Assembly (NCBI RefSeq): GCF_037975245.1
Contig: NC_092572.1
Coordinates: forward strand, 33,081,989-33,145,988
Source: Apostichopus japonicus
Taxonomy: Eukaryota; Echinodermata; Holothuroidea; Aspidochirotida; Stichopodidae
Reading direction: 5' to 3'
DNA length: 64,000 nt
Below are positions 30,701 to 40,076 of this stretch, piece after piece. The notes below the pieces were generated by a model that worked only from the letters and a program-made list of their open reading frames with translations, made no database searches and was not told the DNA's origin. The position numbers were made by a program, and so were the translations under genes. The stretch's first letter is position 1. Each line of letters opens with the position of its first letter.

Positions 30701-31939
30701 ATAGTTTCGACGTTCAGCCACCCCAAACCCTGTTAATCTGATTCGTTTTGTTTCGGGGTGTAAGTTAGACGGGAGGTTCAATGTCCTGGTAAGTATGATG
30801 ACAAGAATGTCTAGAAACATTTTCATCTCAATGATGGAGTAGATATCTGTTTTGGTTTCATTCTTGTCAGGATACTCGTCATAACTGTCAAATAACATGG
30901 CAACAGACTTTTTGTATACTTTGAGGATTTCCTTAATGCAAGATTCGTCCATGTCCTCATCTTCGGGCACTATGGCATGCTTTATAGCAGTGTATATAGA
31001 CTTTACACCTGTCAGTTGCCTCAACTGGAGAAATATAAATATTTCTACATCTTTGAGAGGGGATTCAGGGTTCTTAGTACACCAGTCATAGACAAACTGT
31101 GATGCAAGTGTTGTTTTCCCGTACCCAGGGTCAGCCTCAATGATTTTTCTTTTTGACTTAGTTTTGGGGCTGCTCAGAATATCGTTGTAAGATTGTAACG
31201 ATTCTAGAACATCGGGCTTTTGCATGGAATCACCCTCCTGAGCCAAGTAGTAAATACCTCCCTCAACAAATATACTGTTAACACTACCCTTGCTCATGGA
31301 AGGAAATGGCTTTGCTGTTTCGTAATACTTTCGATAGGCTATTTTTGAAAACTTGATGAAATCTCTTTTCTTTTCTGAGAATAAAAAAACACAAAGCTTT
31401 TTGAACAATTTAAAATTTACATTGAAACACTGTCCTCTATTTACAGGCACAGGGCAATTCATTTTGTTTAAATCTGTATAAAAAAGTAGAGTTTGTCACT
31501 AAATCCGTGTCAATTCTCTATTGTCTAAAATGGTGTAGGTCAGTGTTCCTCGAACACACGGGATGGATTTTAATTAGTACTTCTATGCAGATATTAAATT
31601 CACACAACATGTATTGATGCTAACATTGGAACATATGATTAGGCCTGTATTACCTTTACCTCGCTTCGTGCTTTACGAATTTGTAGAGGGATGAACAAAT
31701 AAAGATGTGCATCTTACGACAAAATAATATCAGGACCATAAAAACTTTGTCCAAGTCATGAACGAAAAATTTCAACAAATTATTCGACATTCAATTTGTT
31801 GACAAGGGAGAACATCGGCTGCTATCAGAAAATGAAGGTTTGAACATTTTCATTCTGACTTGGCGATTCGAACCATTATATATAAATACGTGACATTCAG
31901 GATACAGTTTGAAATGTGTAATGAAAACGGGCAAAGCAA

Positions 31940-31978
<39 letters not shown>

Positions 31979-34309
31979 AAACCTCAAACGATTAACTATC
32001 TGGCAATTATCAAGGAGAGCATTCAAATCATGTTATTATTTTATAAGCTTTGAATACCGCTGCAGTCGAAATGTTTGTCTATTATTTATCCCGCTTGTTC
32101 CTGTTCCTGTTTCATATCGCTCATTTGAACTTCCTTTGATGTATTTACAAAAGCCTAATTTCTCTTACATAAATCCCAGTCACCGATCTGTTCTCAGAGA
32201 AGATAGGGTAAATACATATATAGGGACGTGTTATTTTCTAGTTAGTTCGGTTATATGTACAAGAGAGCTTTTACGTCACTCAGTTTTGATACTCCGATAC
32301 ATCAGACATTTTCTCCTTTTTTCGGCTGTTCTTGTTTTCAAACTCACACCCTTTATCATGAATAGTCAAGTTAGTCAACAAATATCAGTATCTATGAAAA
32401 TGAGACTTAATGTTTTAAAAGCCAAATGTTATAGCCACATGATATCATGTCACAGTTCAATCTTAAATACCTTTGTGACTTTTCTCTCTTGCTTGAGTGA
32501 CTTTAAACATGAATATAATATTTAGAACAGTTGATTACCTTCGAGATATAGGTCTTTCTTTGCTTGAGAAGTCTTTGCTTGGAAAGAACTTTGTATTTTC
32601 GCAGAGAGACCAGCCAGCTTCAATTCTTGTAACATCTCTAAAAGATCTGTTATACCAGAATAAGTTATAATTCCTCGATCATCCAAAAGATTCACCATTT
32701 CTAATCCAGGTGTCTTGGATCTCTTGATGCTATCAATCTCTCCAGGTTTTAATCCAAGCAAAATTGATAATCGTTGAATCATGGGAACATCCAGATGATC
32801 AGCTAGGTCGACTTTAAAACGACCGAAACCTGCGACATAAAAACAAGTAAAGGCGATGCAAAGAGTTCCAAACTACATCTATCTGGTGTGCATGTTAAAC
32901 GTGCATGCTAAGCCTCCACAGTATATCGATAGGTGTACGTCGTTCCTTTACTTTTTACTACTTTTGTTCCACAGATGTTCCTAACTACAATGCTGTTAGT
33001 CAAAGAGGGCAATTAGGTTTGTGTATCGTCTTAATGTATACCTATATTATTACCACGACATAAATCAAAGAAATTTGCATCCATGGGTCACTTAATCCAT
33101 GAAGTTAGTTACCTATATCATTAGCAGTTATAGTATTAGTCTGTGATAATAGGCTGGTTTATGTATCAGTAAAACTCGATCAGTTTTCATCAGGTGCGAT
33201 TCACAAATTATTAAATATTGCTCACAAGACATTTTGACTCAAATTGAAGTTATCCAGGTGTCTCGAATCTATCGTTTCTATTAATCTCTCTAGATTTTAA
33301 TGCAAGTAAATTTGATAATTGTTAAATCACGAGAAGAGGCTGATGGTCAGATAGATTGACTTTAAAATTATCGACACCTGTGACTTAAGTAAGTAAGTTT
33401 TAATATAAAATGTTAGCATTTCCTAATCCTAAATCGTTACATCTGCAATTAACCGCTAAGTTTGTTTTGCAGATGATATGGTTATTGCAAGAGATATAAT
33501 CGTCACTAATTTCATCATACAGAGAACCTCCTCAACCCTAGTCAAATATGTATTCCTCTGCTTCTACTCACTAGACATATACTTGTAAGTCGAATGTCAA
33601 TTAAGGCCGCTTTAATTTTTCTTACTCGGAGAATCAAGTTGTCACAAATATATGTATAATGTCACTAGTTCTTGGCTAAATTACTTCGAACATTCACGGG
33701 CTATTGTGTGCGTTCTCTTTCAGAATAAGACGCTCGCATTTTTGGCAAAGATTAGCCGTGCTTTTGGCGGCTATGATGTAACAAAATGTCAGGTCAAAAC
33801 GGTTGTAGGAAGGTTATGTGTTCACTTGATTCATGCAGAGACCTTTAAAACAAATTCTCGAGTACACATGTACAGATTGTACCCAAGAATGACTACAAGT
33901 AGTGAATCGAGTATTTCAAGTCTGATATGGCTACTGTATTGTGAATTACTACATTAATTGTACGCTGCGAGAGAAATATTTACAATGTAGTCCGCTGAAC
34001 ATACACGCTTATCAACTGCGTATACCTGAACAAAGGAATGTAAACATAGCCACTGCCTTTCTTCCTGAACACTCAGTTAAACGTCTTAACACGTATGTCT
34101 GCCTAAGCCCCCCTCCCCTCCCCCACACCTCACCAAACATTGTAGCTCTGATATTGTATAGATAATTTTCTGATAGAAGGACAGATAAAGCAATAAATAA
34201 GTAGTCCGATTACTATTACTTTTTCACTGAGAGTATCTTACCTTCTGCAGGGTTTGTCCCTGTGTCCCTTCCGGTGCTTTGAGAGGGGTCCGCCTGTGCC
34301 ATTATTGAC
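2571..34309 (-). CDS. NOD-like receptor gene (death-fold / NACHT / NLR helical / LRR-like), seven coding exons
   Basis: The gene encodes a probable cytosolic innate-immune sensor of the NLR class. Joining exons 34309-34242, 32829-32539, 31374-30196, 27261-26945, 11226-11018, 6053-5959 and 2632-2571 gives 2214 nt, exactly 738 codons, with no internal stop. Splice phases agree at every junction (1, 1, 1, 0, 2, 1), and every donor is GTAA-type. Approximate domain order is: death-fold residues 24-100, NACHT 190-400 with Walker A at 197-206 and Walker B at 278-284, a winged-helix-like end at 490-510, a second NLR helical domain at 511-616, and an LRR-like tail at 617-700. The tail is short for an NLR, so no long LRR solenoid is visible. 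In this family ligand release drives NACHT oligomerisation and the death-fold recruits adaptors; which ligand or partner applies here cannot be read from the sequence. A promoter was not located. The stop codon is uncertain (see the 2460-2632 entry). Confidence 0.83.
2633..5958 (-). other. NLR intron 6
   Basis: The sequence is AT-rich with no coding segment seen. It contains a G-rich stretch at 3366-3395 and a perfect CRE octamer TGACGTCA at 3676-3683. Confidence 0.5.
5959..6053 (-). CDS. NLR exon 6: short C-terminal exon
   Basis: The exon is 95 bp. The acceptor TATCATTACTTCACAG precedes it and a GTAAAG donor follows. Joined to exon 5 it restores a Gln codon and reads FGYPFVGGGYILPETIPVTS, then IPSSLKSRNVK, without stops. 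Its other possible frame is also open, so the reading rests on phase agreement with exons 5 and 7. A perfect TGACGTCA lies at 5942-5949, just past the donor. Confidence 0.62.
6054..11017 (-). other. NLR intron 5
   Basis: No coding segment was recognised. It contains a TA microsatellite (6688-6731), several G-rich blocks (7310-7342, 7545-7562, 9340-9420, 9671-9705, 9855-9870) that look like worn G-run repeats, and a TGACGTCA at 9915-9922. The part from 10000 to 10980 is very AT-rich. Confidence 0.5.
6688..6731. repeat. TA microsatellite
   Basis: An uninterrupted TA dinucleotide run of about 43 bp follows a GTGTGTG start. Confidence 0.95.
11018..11226 (-). CDS. NLR exon 5: leucine-rich segment
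   Basis: The exon is 209 bp and encodes about residues 617-685. The acceptor CTATTCTTTCATTCTAG is in phase 0 and the donor GTAAGT leaves phase 2. It reads IPISCVYLQYC, then GLNLILKSGLSLSILSSLQKL, then LTNEEWAAILSYSSQCTSLKEL. Leucine spacing and the closing SLKEL are LRR-like. Base composition is clearly coding compared with the AT-rich flanks. It lies 15.7 kb from exon 4, so other exons could lie between, but its phase-0 start fits exon 4 directly. Confidence 0.72.
16600..16990. promoter_or_regulatory. Promoter-like motif cluster inside NLR intron 4
   Basis: Within about 240 bp there are two inverted CCAAT boxes (ATTGG at 16630-16634 and 16670-16674), a forward CCAAT (16724-16728), a perfect octamer ATGCAAAT (16706-16713) and a perfect CRE TGACGTCA (16861-16868). 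The block is less AT-rich than its surroundings. These are known promoter elements for NF-Y, POU and CREB/ATF factors. That they act together here, as an internal promoter or a promoter of a nested gene, is inference. Confidence 0.35.
20757..21008 (-). CDS. Possible extra or alternative terminal NLR exon
   Basis: Behind an acceptor-like AGACATATTTGTAG, a phase-0 frame runs 83 codons to TAA. It includes KLPSSITILGVSGVLEHFIH and ITNIPSTGLIQQESDHFNTL. Phase 0 is what exon 4 would need, and the strand is the same. The leucine pattern is weakly LRR-like. Neighbouring frames also hold coding-like runs (for example QVFALNLKKINTSTEDIF upstream), which could instead mean a decayed, frameshifted exon. 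No poly(A) signal was seen right after the stop. Confidence 0.28.
   Translation of the reverse strand, partial: VTQATFIQTNKLPSSITILGVSGVLEHFIHLSLRRQFYFSLANGKMYQRVFRQLLCHGKLITNIPSTGLIQQESDHFNTLTRD
23939..24270 (-). pseudogene. 5'-truncated non-LTR retrotransposon 3' end (reverse transcriptase C-terminus)
   Basis: On the minus strand the frame ending at 24012 reads SGRLAIPTQTILRPVVRSSR, then IPCNKNCLKFSFMPKTLIDW, then NALP. The block F-[FM]-P-[KR]-T-[IL]-x-x-W-N-x-L-P near the C-terminus is typical of jockey/CR1-type LINE reverse transcriptases. About 80 residues remain; the rest of the RT and the endonuclease are missing. After the stop, a 3' UTR contains the hairpin CCCCTTTTAGGGG. The copy is bracketed by near-identical CCCACACTAAGTTAAAACC (23920-23938) and CCCACACTAAGTTAGAACC (24271-24289), which look like a target-site duplication. 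Confidence 0.72.
24271..24312. repeat. Short tandem repeat at the LINE insertion site
   Basis: Two consecutive copies of a 22-bp unit CCCACACTAAGTTnGAAnCC plus spacer lie at 24271 and 24293. A third lies at 23920 on the other side of the LINE remnant. Confidence 0.6.
26544..26915. mobile_element. hAT-like MITE with TIR CAGTGGCGTAG and 8-bp target duplication
   Basis: The element is 372 bp. The left end is CAAGGGCGTAG and the right end, reverse-complemented, is CAGTGGCGTAGGAAGG. It is flanked by 8-mers GAATCAAT (26536-26543) and GTATCAAT (26916-26923), differing at one base, as expected for a hAT target-site duplication. It has long G and C runs inside and no transposase. Part of it (about 26770-26862) is also found inverted at 200-320. 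Confidence 0.7.
26945..27261 (-). CDS. NLR exon 4: helical domain after NACHT
   Basis: The exon is 317 bp and encodes residues 511-616. The acceptor GCTTGGATTTGTAG is in phase 1, matching exon 3, and the donor CAG|GTAATT leaves phase 0. The stretch LDLQYVYRFACGLNKSAADI followed by LKHLQETQEGRQFAILCMLEQ is characteristic of the helical segment between NACHT and LRRs in animal NLRs. It continues into an amphipathic helical tail ending in LEAASAKQ. A 372-bp MITE (26544-26915) sits in the intron only 30 bp beyond the donor. Confidence 0.82.
27262..30195 (-). other. NLR intron 3
   Basis: No supported coding segment. A 30-bp unit (ACAGAGTTGTGTTAAGACTA plus a T-rich tail) is duplicated in tandem at 28757-28816. 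A minus-strand open stretch at 28121-28318 ends near a GTAAGA donor but has no recognisable product or clear acceptor. Confidence 0.5.
30196..31374 (-). CDS. NLR exon 3: NACHT ATPase domain
   Basis: This large exon is 1179 bp (393 codons), phase 1 to phase 1, and covers residues 118-510. The acceptor TTTTTTTATTCTCAG has a strong pyrimidine tract, and the donor after 30196 is GTAAGT. Walker A reads EADPGYGKTTL (about 197-207). Walker B reads LFDSYDE (about 278-284), with the doubled acidic residues typical of NACHT. A sensor-like ILTRT and a GFG motif follow, then a winged-helix-like end containing ILCEFYASHHL. The usual first glycine of the P-loop consensus GxPGxGK[ST] is alanine here. The frame also stays open upstream to 31473, where a second acceptor in the same phase exists, so a longer form with 33 more residues is possible. 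The site chosen has the better pyrimidine tract and joins smoothly to the family-like EKKRDFIKFSK. Confidence 0.88.
31938..31980. repeat. Tetranucleotide microsatellite (AAAT)n
   Basis: About ten uninterrupted copies of a four-base unit lie in NLR intron 2. Confidence 0.95.
32539..32829 (-). CDS. NLR exon 2: death-fold domain
   Basis: The exon is 291 bp (97 codons) and starts and ends in phase 1. The acceptor TTTTTATGTCGCAG precedes 32829 and the donor GTAATC follows 32539. It encodes roughly residues 21-117. The run FKVDLADHLDVPMIQRLS, then LLGLKPGEIDSI, then LLDDRGIITYSGITDLLEML has the helix spacing of a death-superfamily domain. The C-terminal half looks like a death-effector domain, while the LGL..EID stretch looks like a Death domain, so only the superfamily is called. 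In NLRs this module makes homotypic contacts with adaptors or caspases. A decayed copy of this exon lies about 0.5 kb upstream. Confidence 0.82.
33245..33377 (-). pseudogene. Vestigial duplicate of the NLR death-fold exon
   Basis: The minus strand from 33377 retains an acceptor (TTAAGTCACAG) and reads FKVNLSDHQPLLVI, stop, QLSNLLALKSREINR, then FETPG. This aligns along its length with exon 2 residues FKVDLADHLDVPMI, QRLSILLGLKPGEID and KTPGL. It has an in-frame TAA, loses homology after the first half of the exon, and has no matching donor. It lies 548 bp upstream of the intact exon in the same orientation, so it looks like a dead product of tandem exon duplication. Confidence 0.75.
34242..34309 (-). 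CDS. NLR exon 1: initiator codon
   Basis: This is the first coding exon. A good acceptor (GTTTTGTTCTACAG) precedes 34309, then seven untranslated bases, then ATG at 34302-34300. It encodes about 20 residues, starting MAQADPSQSTGRDTG and rich in Ser, Thr, Gly and Asp, which suggests a disordered N-terminal tail. It ends in phase 1 at a GTAAGA donor (34241-34240), matching the phase of the death-fold exon. Because the exon opens at an acceptor, at least one 5' non-coding exon must lie further right, probably beyond the tandem array. Confidence 0.72.
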
Positions 34310-34619
34310 CTGTAGAACAAAACTGAAACTTTTAGTTTCTGACGTTACGGTATCATTTACAACTAAAAATGTTAGAAACGTCAGCTTCTAATATTCACTT
34401 TATCAAAAACACAAGATTGTCATTAAAACCACACTCGACTCAGCAATTCATCGTCAGAAATTTCCCTAGATCTTTATATGTGTGTTTTGTGTTGTGTTTT
34501 TGTGTAAATTAAAAGTACCGTAAACTTATCGTTTGACTTGCTATAACCTGTAACTTTTACCCCAAGTAAAATGAAAGTAATAACAATGAACAGAAAAACA
34601 CAAAGATGCGAGGACGTTA

Positions 34620-36530
34620 TAGTGTACTAACAACAACATGGCTCAAACTTGCAGCCATCGTAGTTATTATCGTTATAGTGTACTAAGAAGAACAAAGCTC
34701 AGACTTGCAAACATCGTAGTTATGATCGTTATAGTGTACTAAGAAGAACAATGCTTAGACTTGCAGTCATCGTAGTTATTATCGTTACGTTGTACTAAAA
34801 AGAACAAGGCTTAAACTTGCAGTCATCGTAGTTATTATCATTATAGTATACTAACAAAAACAAGGCTCAAACTTGCAGACATCGTAGTTATCGTTAAGAT
34901 GAACTAACAAAAACAATGCTTAGACTTGCAGTCATCGTAGTTGTTATCATTATAGTATACTAACAAGAACAAGGCTCAAACTTTCAGACATCGTAGTTAT
35001 CGTTAAGATGTACTAACGAGAGCAATGCTTAGACTTGCAGTCATCGTAGTTGTTACCGTTATAGTGTAGTAACAAGAACAAGGCTTAAACTTGCAGTCAT
35101 CGTAGTTGTTATCATTATAGTATACTAGCAAAAACAAGGCTCAAATTTGCAGACATCGTAGTTATCGTTAAGATGTACTAACAAGAACAATGCTTAGACT
35201 TGCAGTCATCGTAGTTGTTACCGTTATAGTGTAGTAACAAGAACAAGGCTTAAACTTGCAGTCATTGTAGTTGTTATCATTACAGTATACTAACAAGAAC
35301 AAGGCTCAAACTTGCAGACATCGTAGTTATCGTTAAGATGAACTAACAAGAACAATGCTTATACTTGCAGTCATCGTAGTTGTTACCGTTATAGTATAGT
35401 AACAAGAACAAGGCTTAAACTTGCAGTCATCGTAGTTGTTATCATTATAGTATACTAACAAGAACAAGGCTCAAACTTGCAGACATCGTAGTTATCGTTA
35501 AGATGTACTAACAAGAGCAATGCTTAGACTTGCAGTCATCGTAGTTGTTACCGTTATAGTATAGTAACAAGAACAAGGCTTAAACTTGCAGTCATCGTAG
35601 TTATTATCATTATAGTATACTAACAAGAACAAGGCTCAAACTTGCAGACATCGTAGTTATCGTTAAGATGTACTAACAAGAACAATGCTTAGACTTGCAG
35701 TCATCGTAGTTGTTACCGTTATAGTGTAGTAACAAGAACAAGGCTTAAACTTGCAGTCATCGTAGTTGTTATCATTACAGTATAGTAACAAGAACAAGGC
35801 TCAAACTTGCAGACATCGTAGTTATCGTTAAGATGTACTAACAAGAACAATGCTTAGACTTGCAGTCATCGTAGTTGTTACCGTTATAGTGTAGTAACAA
35901 GAACAAGGCTTAAACTTGCAGTCATCGTAGTTGTTATCATTACAGTATACTAACAAGAACAAGGCTCAAACTTGCAGACATCGTAGTTATCGTTAAGATG
36001 TACTAACAAGAACAATGCTTATACTTGCAGTCATCGTAGTTGTTACCGTTATAAGTGTAGTAACAAGAACAGCCCTTAAACTTGCAGTCATCGTAGTTGT
36101 TATCGTTATAGTATAGTAACAAGAACAATGCTTATACTTGCAGTCATCGTAGTTGTTACCGTTATAAGTGTAGTAACAAGAACAGCCCTTAAACTTGCAG
36201 TCATCGTAGTTGTTATCGTTATAGTATAGTAACAAGAACAATGCTCAAACTTGCAGGCATCGTAGTTATCGTTAAGGTGAACTAACAAGAACATGGCTTA
36301 AACTAGCAGTCATCGTAGTTGTTACCGTTATAGTGTAGTAACAAGAACAGCCCTTAAACTTGCAGTCATCGTATTTTATCGTTATAGTATAGTAACAAGA
36401 ACAATGCTCAAACTTGCAGACATCGTAGTTATCGTTAAGGTGTGCTAACAAGAGCAAGGCTTAAACTTGCTGTCATCGTACTTGTTATCGTTATAATGTA
36501 CTGCTCAACTTGCAGTCATCGTAGTGATTA
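34620..36530. repeat. Tandem array with 165-bp higher-order unit
   Basis: Monomers of about 53-57 bp share AACAAGAACA, CTTGCAGTCATCGTAGTT and a variable end. Three monomer types (ends TGTAGT, TATACT and ATGTACT) recur in fixed order as 56+56+53 = 165 bp. About eight higher-order units fill the centre, with more divergent monomers at both edges. The array starts about 310 bp upstream of NLR exon 1, probably in a 5' intron. On the minus strand short frames open through it, but they restart and are repeat by-products. Confidence 0.92.
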
Positions 36531-38160
36531 TTGACAGTAAAAGGTTTGAATTAAATATATTCCTTATCACATTAACTAGACAAAAACTGAAATATCGGTC
36601 AATGCAAAACGTGTGATATGAACTGAACGCATATAGGTTACAATGGTTCTAAATGGTTCTGCGTGAGGACGTTCCGTGGAATTTCCAATATTAGCAGAGA
36701 TTGAGTAGCCTAAGTTGAATCAGACGGTAGATCTGGTAGCATATGCTAATTGTCATTAAGAAGCATTAGGAGAATTTTTTGTTTAATATTCCAGAGCTAA
36801 TGCCCTATTGGCTACAGGACAACGAAGCCGGGGATCTAAGCAGACATACTCCCCCCCCCCCCACCACTTCGTAAATACATGAAAAGGGAGATTTTTCATA
36901 TATTGTTCCTCCTTGAAACACGCTGCACCACGGTTTAGCCGAGACATACAATTTTCCAAACCAGGACCGATACCAAAAGGTTCAAGACCGAGATCTGAAG
37001 GTCCGAGGCCGAGATCTCCATAAATGGTTTACTTACACAAAGGGTCAAGCAAAGTTTCACTGTATACGTTTGTGTACAGACTTTCATTGTTATGCAAACG
37101 ACATCCTATGGTGCCTCTTATGTGATATAGGTAACTTTAAATGTCGTACTTCCCTTCATTAGATACACATACTTCCTTATCAAATGTACATATATGTTCC
37201 AACGTGATATACCATACGACATGAATCTCCCCTCCCCGATCAGTTTTAAAATAAGATGTTGTTCTTTATATAAAGAATTATTTCAATGAGAACTTTAGGA
37301 TTATTTAACAAGATCCATGTCTATTGAAACCTGTAAAGAATAGGCAGGGAGCTGTCACTGATTTTGGGTGAATACATCTGCCATAAAAGGACGGTTAGTA
37401 CATGAATGCAACGTTAACCCAGGACATTATCTATTATGAATATAGTTGGAGGTGAACAACAAAGCTTATGAAAATGTTGCTTCTGTATCGGAGCTGACAG
37501 GTTATGTTACGAGACATGTATATTGATAGGGACTGTGCCACCATTTTTTCCAATGTGACATGCCATTTCGTCACCAACGTTCAGTGAAACTAAACATATA
37601 CGCTATAAACAAAAACCTCTACAGAAAATGTAATGCTCTCATGAAATGAAATAACAAATTCAAAAAATGACTTGATCGATTCTTCACCATGTGATCAGAT
37701 AAACATATATCGTCAATGTATCTATACTAATAGTGTGGCTTCAGTGGAGAAGTGACATCGTATCGCCCCTTCAGAGTATTTGTAGGGCCGACAAATTGAA
37801 CCGTGAGGACTTATTGAATTACAGTCCAAAAATCGCAACACACGCTTTCCGTTTGTGAATACTAACAAACAGGATTTTGTTTCATTGAAAGACAAACAGT
37901 CTGCAGGGAAAATCGTTTATGCTACCCCCCCCCACCCCCTATGCAAGCTTTTCGTCAACCCACAACTTAGATTTTTTCTTTATTCCTCCAGACTTCCCTA
38001 CCCAGTTTCCATCTTCGCAGGTAATTTCCGTTTAAAATGTACCACATGCTACGGGCAACGTGGTTAACGCATTGGCATGTTATGTTATCAAAACCTAAAA
38101 TGTATTTTAATTGCTTCTTACTTCAAGTCTAGGTGATTTGAGGTGCAATAGGTGACAAAG
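36531..38160. other. No supported feature
   Basis: The sequence is AT-rich. There are C runs at 36849-36861 and 37925-37937. No exon, RNA gene or clear repeat was seen. Confidence 0.45.
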
Positions 38161-38169
38161 ATGGAAAAA

Positions 38170-38390
38170 TATCCTACTTCCAAAATCTTATCAGGGAATG
38201 GTATGCCCCATAATACGTAACTCAACAATACCATTTGTTAAGTGGTGAGGAAAAAAACAAAAGAAAGCAAACACATGGTAATTTCAAAATATACCCACCT
38301 TCCTTAATTCCTTCATTGATTAGTACAATGTATTACCTTAATATACTTTCGAGTTAATTTTGCAAGTATAGGTTTTCTAGTTGTAGACTG
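38170..38390. repeat. Interspersed repeat, also present twice at 61 kb
   Basis: The stretch ending CCTTAATTCCTTCATTGATT AGTACAAT and onward to TAGGTTTT matches 61205-61310 and, more weakly, 61715-61765. The function of this family is unknown. Confidence 0.55.
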
Positions 38391-38474
38391 CGGTCTCCTC
38401 CGACGTGTGACAAGTGACCCATTTATTTTACGAAGTGGCGGGTACTTTAACTCTTGTCGGGGAACTGGGACACG

Positions 38475-38644
<170 letters not shown>

Positions 38645-38650
<6 letters not shown>

Positions 38651-38738
38651 TGGTATATTTGTTTACTTCAACGCATGATAGCTGGGACTTAGGTTTACCT
38701 CGGGGATAAGTTTACCTGACACCAGGTAAACCTAAGTC
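38645..38738. repeat. TA-linked repeat with palindromic end
   Basis: A 15-bp perfect inverted repeat, GACTTAGGTTTACCT (38686-38700) and AGGTAAACCTAAGTC (38724-38738), encloses a 23-bp loop. The sequence between the TA run and the palindrome (ATTGGTAT...GTTTACTTC) matches the reverse complement of about 59885-59920. The same unit is therefore present there in the opposite orientation, again next to a TA run. Confidence 0.65.
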
Positions 38739-39610
38739 TAGGGTCTTCTTGTTCAATCAATTTCACTTCCTTTGAGGAATGATTATTTCGAGTTAAGAGA
38801 AAACCTCATAAACTTATCAATTCCGAAGTTACAAAAAAAAAATCGTTCATTTAAAGGGTAAAATATCCCCTCAAAAGTGGAGGTAATTCCGAAGGGTATA
38901 TAACAGAATTACGAACATGGTATATATGTTGATCCCAACTTTACACCTCGATTTTGACCAAATGCGGCTATATATAGTTCCGAAACTTACAGGTTCCTCT
39001 AATTACACTGAAATCTTCGTGTTTGTATGTTTTCTTCCATTAATTTGGGATATTTAAGAAAATAAGAGTTTCTATTTTAACTGGCAAATTTACACGTAAC
39101 GAAACAACGCCCCCATACATAAGCAGTTCTTTCTGTGTTCGGTGGCAGGGCAGTCGATCGGATCGTATCGTTGCTATCCCAATAGCCTACATTCAACGTT
39201 ACTTTATGTGGGCCTAGCCATGTAGTCTACGAAGGAAAGTGCCGCAGGTTACCGTAAACGTTGCCCATTTGAAGTTGGCTTTTGGAACTTTGGTGGAGTA
39301 TATGCATTGTAAGTAAATTCCTTAAAAGTGTTCCGGATATATTAATAACATTTAGAGTAAATACCTTCATGCTGAACACAAATAAAGTAAGACCATGGTT
39401 AGAGTTAGAGTAGACTAGCCTAGGCCTAACGTTAGCCCTAAATTGGACCTATCAGTATTACTGGCTATGGTAAATCACAGCTGCCTGCTAGTGCTACTGC
39501 CTTTGCTGATACTCGGAATATAAAATATGATAAATAAATTTAAGTATATACTTGTAACAGACTGGTCAACCTACACATTTTGCAGCCTGGTGATCTTCCA
39601 GATCTTTTAA

Positions 39611-40076
39611 AGTAAAGGCTTAATAATTGACGCACCTCCAAATATTACTAGGCCTAGTAGTACTAGGCTACTATTACTATACTAGCCTACTACTACTGTA
39701 GCTAGTACTAGCAACTATACAGCAGGCAACCATAACTTTTTGCAGCCAAGCAGAGTTTAATATTTCATGAGTTTGAATCCATTTCAGGTATATGCTGATC
39801 AAATTGTGTTTGTGCATGTTTTGGGGCATTTGGAAATCTTACTCCCTAAAAATAACCAAAATTAGGCCTACCTCAATATTATACCACTAATCTCTGGGAC
39901 CTGACCTTTCTGAGGTTAGAGGCTCAGATAGATAGAAAATTTATTGTCCATTTCAGAAAAGACAAAATTACCTCAGAGCATAGCAAACAGCATCCAAAGA
40001 TAATGGATGTTTACTTAGGCCTTCACTACAGTAAGCTTATCGACAGATGTGTCAATTTAGGGGTATGAAAGAACTT
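39611..40076 (+). repeat. Interspersed repeat with TAATTGACGCACC motif, copy 1
   Basis: It starts AGTAAAGGCTTAATAATTGA CGCACC and is similar along most of its length to 58356-58758. Shared landmarks include TTTCATGAGTTTGAATCCAT and TGTCAATTTAGGGGTATGAA. The right terminal inverted repeat seen in the second copy is missing here. Confidence 0.65.

Noticed and set aside
31375-31473. Longer NACHT exon starting at the 31473 acceptor or at the ATG at 31462
   Set aside because: It is in phase and open, but the pyrimidine-rich acceptor at 31374 is stronger, and the extra stretch (FKLFKKLCVFLF) looks like translated intron.
35993-36457. Overlapping minus-strand frames rich in Cys, Tyr, Thr
   Set aside because: They arise from the 165-bp tandem array, whose unit is a multiple of three, and they restart several times.
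34620-36530. CRISPR-like array of short repeats
   Set aside because: The whole period is repeated with no unique spacers, the host is an animal, and the units form a higher-order satellite.
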